DNA of 11,228 bases from Paraglaciecola arctica (lineage in GTDB: Bacteria > Pseudomonadota > Gammaproteobacteria > Enterobacterales > Alteromonadaceae). The translations under genes were made by a program, and so were the position numbers. The notes under the pieces are model-generated. The model made no database searches, had not been told where the DNA came from, and was given only the letters and a program-made list of their open reading frames with translations. Below are positions 1 through 5,191 of the stretch, in pieces. How positions within the stretch are numbered: the stretch's first letter is position 1; each line of letters starts with the position of its first letter. The DNA lies in assembly GCA_003232445.1 (NCBI GenBank), contig QIJM01000307.1, positions 1 to 11,228 of the forward strand, read 5' to 3'.

Positions 1-53
1 CTACTATATAAGCAGAAACCTTCCACATCGGGCTTGTCCAACAACAGGATTAA

Positions 54-74
54 GTCGCGGAAAAAGCTCGCGAC
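54..74. other. GC-rich hairpin downstream of the alpha/beta hydrolase
   Basis: Perfect 6 bp arms GTCGCG (54-59) and CGCGAC (69-74) enclose a 9 nt loop. The hairpin lies about 20 bp beyond the stop codon of the minus-strand hydrolase gene, so it could act in termination. However, no proper T-run follows on either strand, only TTAAT on the minus strand. The whole 1-80 stretch is more GC-rich than what follows and could instead be part of a dispersed intergenic repeat. I cannot tell which from one copy. Confidence 0.4.
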
Positions 75-92
75 CTATCCTTGTTTATTAGA

Positions 93-947
93 TTATTGTA
101 ACTCTTGTAATAAATAGTTATCCCATAAACTGTCTTGAAACTTGGCTTTAAAAAAACCAAAATGTCCAATATGCTTTGTTCCTAATTCTTCAGGTGTTAT
201 ACGGTTAGTTTTCATTTGTGAAGCAGCATAAAAACTATTAAGGGAATCAATGTTCTTTTTTGACATTAATTCGTCATCTGTAAACGAAAATGAAGAAATT
301 GGAGTAACAACAGCCTTATATTTCTCTCTTGTTTCTGTGCCTTCAGCACCGACCATGTATTCGGGATTGACGCACCATTTACGCCATTGATTCATTACAC
401 CACTGGGTAGGTCGCCTACCTTACGTAAACGTTTACCGGGAAAGTACCCATAAACTCTAGTGGCTAACGGTGCAACGATATACCAAAGCCACCATGCGCG
501 CCATTTTAATGAAGGCACATTCTCTAGCCAATATCCGCTGCCGCTAGCAATGTTTATGACTTTAGTAATAGAGTTAAGGTTGGGAACCATTCCAAGAATC
601 TGACCACCAAGACTGTGCCCTATCCAATATAGTGATTTCCCTCCCGCTTTGAGAGAAATAGCTTCTACCATTGCTGTGCAATCGAAATTAGCCCAGTCAG
701 ATATAGTTACACTGCTGTCACGTAAGTTCCCAGATTGAGATAAGCCAGTACCAGAGTAGTCAAAAGTAGCAACCAAGTAACCTTGCGTGGTTAGCCATGA
801 AGCAAAAGAAGCATAATATTTTTGTGTGACACCCATTGCTGGCACAATAAGAACAGCACCTTTCATTTCACCATTTGGAAAGTAAAAGGTAGAAGATAGC
901 TTGTGTCCATTTTTTGTTTCTATTTTTTGAGATTCTGCATGTGTCAC
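93..947 (-). CDS. alpha/beta-fold hydrolase (COG4757-like)
   Basis: A 284-residue cytoplasmic serine hydrolase of the alpha/beta fold, with no signal peptide or membrane anchor. The nucleophile elbow G-H-S-L-G places the catalytic serine at Ser112. The strand before it (VLIVPAMGV, about 32-40) is the usual oxyanion region. Asp224/Asp225 in SFTDDE and His262 in the GHFGFF motif fit as acid and base. The conserved GHFGFF ending and overall length resemble the poorly characterised COG4757 group of predicted hydrolases, whose substrate is not known. The start is GTG at 947, chosen because AAGGAGA (955-961) sits 7 nt upstream. A 326 bp gap separates it from the kynureninase-like gene on the same strand, so it probably has its own promoter. 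Because some kynurenine formamidases are alpha/beta hydrolases, a link to the neighbouring cluster is possible, but nothing in the sequence demonstrates it. Confidence 0.9.
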   Translation of the reverse strand: MTHAESQKIETKNGHKLSSTFYFPNGEMKGAVLIVPAMGVTQKYYASFASWLTTQGYLVATFDYSGTGLSQSGNLRDSSVTISDWANFDCTAMVEAISLKAGGKSLYWIGHSLGGQILGMVPNLNSITKVINIASGSGYWLENVPSLKWRAWWLWYIVAPLATRVYGYFPGKRLRKVGDLPSGVMNQWRKWCVNPEYMVGAEGTETREKYKAVVTPISSFSFTDDELMSKKNIDSLNSFYAASQMKTNRITPEELGTKHIGHFGFFKAKFQDSLWDNYLLQELQ

Positions 948-1273
948 TTTATATTCTCCTTTTTGTTTATGATTGTATGGAAATCTAACGAGGCTGTAGA
1001 TTAACCCGTTTTAAATTTGTTTTATTAGTCCTCAAACGATATCTGAGTTCATGTTTTGATTCAATCGATTACTTAGCTTAGTTTTGCATTCAATATAACA
1101 AATGGGGATTTAGTATTGTTTTGATAGGCGTTTAGGCGAGATTTTAGGTGGCTGAAAAAAGCGGCGGGAAAGATAATATTTCTGCTACGATCATCTGCCC
1201 TGTGCATGGTGGGTTTTCACGACACAATCTTTCTCTTCGTAAGCTTACAGCTTTGTTATGCTCAAAGTTCAAA
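948..1273. other. intergenic gap between hydrolase and kynureninase-like gene
   Basis: This 326 bp stretch has no convincing gene. It should hold the promoter of the minus-strand hydrolase, but I could not pick clear -35/-10 boxes. Visible structure includes a small hairpin with arms AATCTA (982-987) and TAGATT (997-1002), and a 10 bp palindrome GTAAGCTTAC (1239-1248) near the end of the kynureninase-like gene. A plus-strand reading frame from 1148 carries a short GGKDNIS-containing peptide reminiscent of the end of PP2C phosphatases. No rho-independent terminator with a clear T-run is seen for the kynureninase-like gene. Confidence 0.5.
955..961 (-). promoter_or_regulatory. strong Shine-Dalgarno for the hydrolase
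   Basis: The minus strand reads AAGGAGA 7 nt before the GTG at 947. This fixes the non-ATG start and indicates independent translation rather than coupling to the upstream kynureninase-like gene. Confidence 0.7.
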
Positions 1274-2404
1274 TCAATAAACTGATAAGTAGTGTTGTTT
1301 AACCACATCAATAAATTGTTGTATATCATCGGTATTATTATAAATATGCGCAGAAACTCGCATACCTAAATGGCGTGCATCGACACTTATATTGGCATGA
1401 CCTAGTGCGTGCATAATAACCGTTTGTTTATCTTTAAAATCTAAAATCACTGTACCGCTGCGTGTTTCTTTATGCAGAGGTGACATTATTTCAGTATCAA
1501 ATTCATCTACAATTAAATCGATCATCGCTTGGTTATGTGTTCTGACATTATTAGCACCTAACGTGGCAAAGTAGTGAATAGAATGGCTGGCTAGAGCAAA
1601 GGGTGTAATCGATGGCGTACCACCCCAAAACTTCATGGCTGATTGATTATAATTAAAGTGATGAATATCAAATTCAAAGGGATTTTCATGGGAAAACCAA
1701 CCCACATCTTTCGGTTGGCATTGCTCGATACTATCTGGGTTTATCCATAAATAAGCAGCGCCTGGTCCACCGCATAACCATTTTACACTTGAGCCAATCA
1801 TGAAGTTAGGCCTAACATCTTGCAAATTTAATGGAATAACACCCGCAGATTGAGCAATATCTAACACTGAAATGATGCCTTGCTCTTTAGCCCGTGATAT
1901 TACCTCGCGAACGGGTGCTAATTGGCCGGTGTTGGAGTACGCATTTGACACAAATACTAAATCAATATCCTTGCTTAAATGTTGCTGCCAAACATTGGCA
2001 TCAGTGATGTCTAAATTTTTATTTATGAACCGTATCTCAGCGCTTTTAGGTAAGGCGTTTTGCAACACAAAACCCATGCTAGGAAAATCAATTTCGCTCA
2101 TTAAAATAACCACATTTTGTTTATTTAACGAGGCAAGCGACATCAGGATTTTTGTTAGGCTACTCGATAAATTAACTTGCGGGCAAAACTCAACAGCCGG
2201 TGCATTAAATAATGCACTCAAGGCTAATTGGAAATTATTGATCACCTCTAGCCAATTCTCCCAAGGCTCTTTTCCAGAGCTTTGCCATGGGGATAAAAAG
2301 CTATCTTTGAAGGCTTTTTCAATGGTTTTAAGTGGTCGTCCTACCGAATGATTTAATAAGTAATTACTTTCAGCTAATAAAAAATCATTTTTATACTGGC
2401 TCAT
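1274..2404 (-). CDS. kynureninase-like PLP-dependent enzyme (class V aminotransferase fold)
   Basis: A 376-residue fold-type I PLP enzyme of the class V aminotransferase group, closest by motif to kynureninase, which cleaves kynurenine to anthranilate and alanine. The PLP-binding lysine is Lys208 in SSVKWLCGGPG, very like the kynureninase Y/W-K-x-L-x-GGPG block. Asp182 in LDIAQSAG would contact the pyridine nitrogen. GWFSHENPFEFD (235-246) matches the G-W-W/F-G/S-H segment, and FWGGTPSI (259-266) the following substrate loop. It is somewhat shorter than typical kynureninases (about 410 residues). The ATG at 2404 is preceded by GAGGAA (2410-2415), which lies at the end of the upstream gene. 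That gene's stop codon is only 2 bp away, so the two are almost certainly translated together. The substrate may be kynurenine, N-formylkynurenine or a modified derivative. A cysteine-desulfurase-like or epimerase role is less likely given the GGPG and GWFSH motifs. Confidence 0.85.
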   Translation of the reverse strand: MSQYKNDFLLAESNYLLNHSVGRPLKTIEKAFKDSFLSPWQSSGKEPWENWLEVINNFQLALSALFNAPAVEFCPQVNLSSSLTKILMSLASLNKQNVVILMSEIDFPSMGFVLQNALPKSAEIRFINKNLDITDANVWQQHLSKDIDLVFVSNAYSNTGQLAPVREVISRAKEQGIISVLDIAQSAGVIPLNLQDVRPNFMIGSSVKWLCGGPGAAYLWINPDSIEQCQPKDVGWFSHENPFEFDIHHFNYNQSAMKFWGGTPSITPFALASHSIHYFATLGANNVRTHNQAMIDLIVDEFDTEIMSPLHKETRSGTVILDFKDKQTVIMHALGHANISVDARHLGMRVSAHIYNNTDDIQQFIDVVKQHYLSVY

Positions 2405-2406
2405 AT

Positions 2407-3582
2407 TTATTCCTCAGCAAGACTACTTTTTAGAGCTTCAATATCAGCATAACGAGTGCGGATATCATCACGTTGATGCGCTGCGCGTCTATCTCGTAAC
2501 TTTTCTAATGTGTCTAATAATTCATGCAACGGAGGACCACTAGCGGTAATTTTCTGCATATGTTGTTGTGCAATAGCTGCTGATGGTTTTGTGATGTATC
2601 GTTCAACCAATTGATTATGATGCAGTATTGCCGTTTTACCATGTAATTGACATACCTCTAAAAATAAACGTAAGTTTTGTTGATACCACTGTTGCTGATG
2701 ACAATTATGTGCGTCTAAAAAGTCATCCATTATGCTGGTACGACGCATGCAATCACGAAGGATTAATTGATCTTCTGGCATCATGTATAAAAATTTATCG
2801 ACTAACATTTGCGAATACGAAGGTTCATTAGCAAAACACAAACCAAGCTGTAAATCGATAACATTAATACCGGCAAAATCCCCAGCATTAGCCCCACGAT
2901 AGACTTCTTTACCTACTCGGTATGGCTTGTAATAGGGTCGCACACAGTTAAAGAATCGATCGGTATCTAGTTTTTGAAATAATGATTTATTTGATTCGAT
3001 AACGTCCTTCAACCCTTGTTTAGCGACGTGTAACAAATCGGCAGTAATAGGATGGGAAATTCCTAAAGGCTGGATCTTAATTAATGCATCTGCGGTGCGC
3101 TTATAGGCCAAAATAGCTTTGGTATTGTAATCGATGAATACCTTTTCAGCATCTAGATGCGTAAATCGCTTGTAGCTGCCGTTAAGCGCTTTATTGTGTG
3201 TGGTTAAATGGGCGGTGGCAAACCGTGGTGTCACACCAATTGACGCGCCGATATGCATCGCTAGAGCGGACGCTTCTATCAAAGGAGACGACTGCTCTGT
3301 TGAAGGTTCGGTAATTTCATGGCGACGACAAGCCGCCATATAAAGACCCACGTTACCCAATAAATCAAAAGCATTATCAAATCCGTTGTCAGTATTACCT
3401 TCATCAAGTAATGGCAGTATTAAAAAACGCCCCTCGCTTTCAAGTTGTTGCTTGAGTTCGCCGCCAATATTATCAACATTTACTTTGTCATTCTGTTGCC
3501 AATAAAAGTGCTCTAGCTCTGTGTTTAAATCACAAAAGCGGGTTCTTATCCATTGATCAAATGCTTGGGAGTTTACGGTCAC
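2407..3582 (-). CDS. PrnB-like heme protein of the IDO/TDO superfamily (DUF1864)
   Basis: This 391-residue protein resembles PrnB, the monodechloroaminopyrrolnitrin synthase family (DUF1864). PrnB has the heme-binding helical fold of indoleamine and tryptophan 2,3-dioxygenases and rearranges 7-chlorotryptophan. I see the family signature V-R-P-Y-Y-K-P-Y-R-V-G (214-224), a downstream hydrophobic segment, and the H-x-x-L-x-E-R block. His322 in that block aligns with the proximal heme histidine of PrnB as I recall it. The S-G-P-P-L-H-E-L-L segment (348-356) matches the family's late loop. The start is GTG at 3582: an in-frame TGA lies two codons upstream, and AGGA sits 6 nt before the GTG. It is first in a two-gene operon with a kynureninase-like enzyme, so oxidative opening of a tryptophan-type indole ring is a reasonable inference. 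No halogenase or other pyrrolnitrin gene is in the window, so true pyrrolnitrin synthesis is unlikely. Confidence 0.8.
   Translation of the reverse strand: MTVNSQAFDQWIRTRFCDLNTELEHFYWQQNDKVNVDNIGGELKQQLESEGRFLILPLLDEGNTDNGFDNAFDLLGNVGLYMAACRRHEITEPSTEQSSPLIEASALAMHIGASIGVTPRFATAHLTTHNKALNGSYKRFTHLDAEKVFIDYNTKAILAYKRTADALIKIQPLGISHPITADLLHVAKQGLKDVIESNKSLFQKLDTDRFFNCVRPYYKPYRVGKEVYRGANAGDFAGINVIDLQLGLCFANEPSYSQMLVDKFLYMMPEDQLILRDCMRRTSIMDDFLDAHNCHQQQWYQQNLRLFLEVCQLHGKTAILHHNQLVERYITKPSAAIAQQHMQKITASGPPLHELLDTLEKLRDRRAAHQRDDIRTRYADIEALKSSLAEE
2410..2415 (-). promoter_or_regulatory. ribosome binding site for the kynureninase-like gene
   Basis: GAGGAA on the minus strand directly abuts the upstream gene's TAA stop (2409-2407) and lies 5 nt before the ATG at 2404. 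The arrangement implies translational coupling of the two enzymes. Confidence 0.7.
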
Positions 3583-3750
3583 TTCTCATCCTGAATTGGA
3601 AATAAATTTAATAGGTTTTATAAAGTTATGCTAGCAGAATGATAAAGCAGTAATTCGCTAAAACACAGTAATAAAATTCGAGAAAATAGTGAAATTCAAT
3701 TATACATGTTAAAATATTGCAGTATTTAACTAATTTAATGCGAATCTGTA
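3583..3750. promoter_or_regulatory. divergent promoter region, PrnB-like operon / Lrp-type regulator
   Basis: A very AT-rich 168 bp interval between two divergent GTG start codons. By analogy with Lrp/AsnC family members, it should hold both promoters and the regulator's binding sites. No clean consensus sigma-70 promoter stands out. The best structural element is the inverted repeat at 3708-3730. A tiny out-of-frame ATG reading frame (3738-3764, 8 codons) overlaps the regulator's start and has no evident significance. Confidence 0.55.
3708..3730. promoter_or_regulatory. candidate operator: imperfect inverted repeat
   Basis: GTTAAA (3708-3713) and TTTAAC (3725-3730) form perfect 6 bp arms around an AT-rich 11 bp centre. 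It ends 20 bp before the regulator's GTG. Lrp/AsnC proteins typically bind AT-rich, dyad-symmetric sites of about 15 bp or more close to their own promoter, so autoregulation is plausible. AT-rich DNA produces such repeats by chance, hence the modest confidence. Confidence 0.35.
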
Positions 3751-4215
3751 GTGATTTTAGATAAAAAAGACAAAATAATTGTTGAAAGATTGCAACGCGA
3801 TGGTCGTATATCAATGTCAGATCTGGCTCAAGAAGTTAATTTGTCTGATACACCGTGTTTGAGACGAGTAAAAAAATTGGAACAAGCGGGCGTGATAGAA
3901 GGTTATCAAGCAACACTCAACCGGCAAGCATTTAACTTAAACGTACTGGTCTATGCCTTTGTGCGTTTAAGCGCTAATTCAGATAAATTGGCAACACAAT
4001 TTGAACAAACCGTTGCAAGATTAGATCAGGTGTTAGAGTGCTCTGTGGTAACAGGCGCTTATGATTATTTACTGAAGATTATTGCCGAAGATTTAGAAGA
4101 CTATGAAAGCTTTGTTAAAAAGTCTTTAGGCAGAATAGATTACATTGCCACGATTGAGTCTACCGTGGTGCTCAAACAAACATTTTCTAGAAATGTATTA
4201 CCTATAAAAAATTAA
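3751..4215 (+). CDS. Lrp/AsnC family transcriptional regulator
   Basis: A 154-residue DNA-binding protein of standard Lrp/AsnC length. Residues 1-50 form the N-terminal winged helix-turn-helix: an LDKKDKIIVERLQRDGR opening, then a SMSDLAQEVNLSDTPCLRRV recognition segment at 21-40. Residues about 62-145 form the RAM (ACT-like) effector-binding domain, with the G-A-Y-D-Y-L-L motif at 102-108. Such proteins form dimers to octamers and respond to amino acids. The start is GTG at 3751; an in-frame TAA at 3736-3738 excludes an earlier one, and no clear Shine-Dalgarno is present, so translation may be weak or leaderless. Divergent orientation next to the PrnB-like/kynureninase-like pair makes it the likely local regulator, with tryptophan, kynurenine or a related amino acid as a plausible effector (inference). 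Confidence 0.93.
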   Translation: MILDKKDKIIVERLQRDGRISMSDLAQEVNLSDTPCLRRVKKLEQAGVIEGYQATLNRQAFNLNVLVYAFVRLSANSDKLATQFEQTVARLDQVLECSVVTGAYDYLLKIIAEDLEDYESFVKKSLGRIDYIATIESTVVLKQTFSRNVLPIKN

Positions 4216-4515
4216 TTAAATACGTAAATGTGCCAAAATCGGGCGGAAGAGCACTATTATACCAATCCATCCTAACAATTAGCCACTCAGAGAGTAAATT
4301 TAGGCTAAGTTTTTCACTCCCCCAAAATACTCCCTATCTATTAAACACTCACAACTTTTCAGCTGTTTTCATGTTTTAGCTACATACGTATTCATGCCTT
4401 TTTAAGATAAATACAATAGCCGAATAAATATTTTTCTATTAATGTTTAATGTAAACACCTTGTCATTAATGTGTTGCTCAAGTGTACTTCTCATCTAACA
4501 ATAAAGGCTATAACG
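4216..4515. other. non-coding leader upstream of the PEP-CTERM/pullulanase operon
   Basis: About 300 bp without a supported gene. It starts with the end of the regulator and no clear terminator. It contains ATTATACCAAT (4256-4266), a motif I associate with Alteromonadales intergenic DNA. A weak promoter candidate is TACAAT (4412-4417), with TATTCA 17 bp upstream. Three copies of a WTTAATG heptad occur at 4438-4444, 4445-4451 and 4465-4471. No recognised riboswitch or catabolite-repressor consensus was found. Confidence 0.4.
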
Positions 4516-4518
4516 TTG
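4503..4518 (+). promoter_or_regulatory. ribosome binding site and TTG start of the PEP-CTERM-like gene
   Basis: AAAGG (4503-4507) lies 8 nt before an in-frame TTG (4516). Starting there gives a textbook signal peptide, MKTILKTLTLLCLLLASGAHA. The alternative GTG at 4471 has no Shine-Dalgarno and would add 15 polar residues in front of the signal sequence. Confidence 0.55.
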
Positions 4519-5190
4519 AAAACCATACTAAAAACATTGACACTATTGTGCTTACTGCTCGCCTCTGGCGCTCATGCCACACTGCTTACAAACGGTGCGT
4601 TCCAAAATTGTAATTTTAACGGTTGGCATACCTATACTGATGGGGTGATGAATACCGCTCCCGACGGCGATTTTAATATATTGAATAATGCCGGCGACTG
4701 TCAGGCCGAGATCAACATTGATTTTCTTAACGGAGCCAGTGCTTTTTTTGCTAACACCCTGTCCAGCGAACTTGATTTAAATGCTCCAGCCAATACGCAG
4801 TTGTGGCTCAGTTTTGATTGGGACTTTGCAGGTTTTGACGATGGCACTAACAGCGGCGATATATTTTTTGTTAATTTTATCGATGACCTCGGCAATATGA
4901 CCGGTGCTGATGGCAATCTCGGTTTTTTAATTGATCCTACTAGTACTTACGGATCAGGCTCCTTCTCGATGATGCTTGATAGCAGCCTTAACAATCAATC
5001 AGGCTGGTTTTTGGATTTCACTTTAGAAGGCGGATTCAACCTTGATTCGTTTTCATCGACTTTGTTAATTGACAATGTGGCACTTACGGCAATACCTACA
5101 GACGTGTCAGCCCCTCCAATGACAGCGCTATTAATGCTTGGTGCAGCGACCCTGTTTTCGCGGCGCAAACAAACCAACGGGATCAACTGA
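4516..5190 (+). CDS. secreted PEP-CTERM-like sorting-domain protein
   Basis: A 224-residue exported protein of unknown role. Residues 1-21 are a Sec signal peptide with cleavage expected after A-H-A. The body opens with L-L-T-N-G-A-F...F-N-G-W, the N-G-(D/A)-F-x(n)-G-W start typical of jelly-roll carbohydrate-binding-like domains, and is rich in Asp, Asn, Gly and aromatics, as in beta-sandwich folds. The C-terminus has a short V-S-A-P-P motif (197-201), a hydrophobic span (about 202-214) and the basic tail RRK (216-218). That tripartite layout is the PEP-CTERM sorting signal in a variant form, processed by exosortase in envelope sorting. It is 1 bp from the pullulanase gene (TGATATG junction), so the pair is coupled. 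A role in holding starch or the enzyme at the surface is inference. If translated from GTG 4471 the protein would be 239 residues. Confidence 0.75.
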   Translation: MKTILKTLTLLCLLLASGAHATLLTNGAFQNCNFNGWHTYTDGVMNTAPDGDFNILNNAGDCQAEINIDFLNGASAFFANTLSSELDLNAPANTQLWLSFDWDFAGFDDGTNSGDIFFVNFIDDLGNMTGADGNLGFLIDPTSTYGSGSFSMMLDSSLNNQSGWFLDFTLEGGFNLDSFSSTLLIDNVALTAIPTDVSAPPMTALLMLGAATLFSRRKQTNGIN

Positions 5191-5191
5191 T

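Noticed and set aside
1144..1329. Minus-strand 61-codon open frame overlapping the end of the kynureninase-like gene
   Set aside because: It mostly overlaps a well-supported gene in another frame, has no ribosome binding site and no recognisable protein features.
1872..2351. Plus-strand 159-codon open frame inside the kynureninase-like gene
   Set aside because: It is the antisense shadow of a gene with clear catalytic motifs. Its own translation shows no domain or start signal.
2407..3582. Pyrrolnitrin biosynthesis cluster
   Set aside because: Only a PrnB-like protein is present. No halogenases (PrnA, PrnC) or PrnD oxygenase are in the window, and the partner is a kynureninase-like enzyme.
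5138..5191. Upstream in-frame ATG extension of the pullulanase
   Set aside because: It lies within the preceding coding sequence and would put 18 residues before an otherwise perfect signal peptide. The ATG at 5192 fits better.
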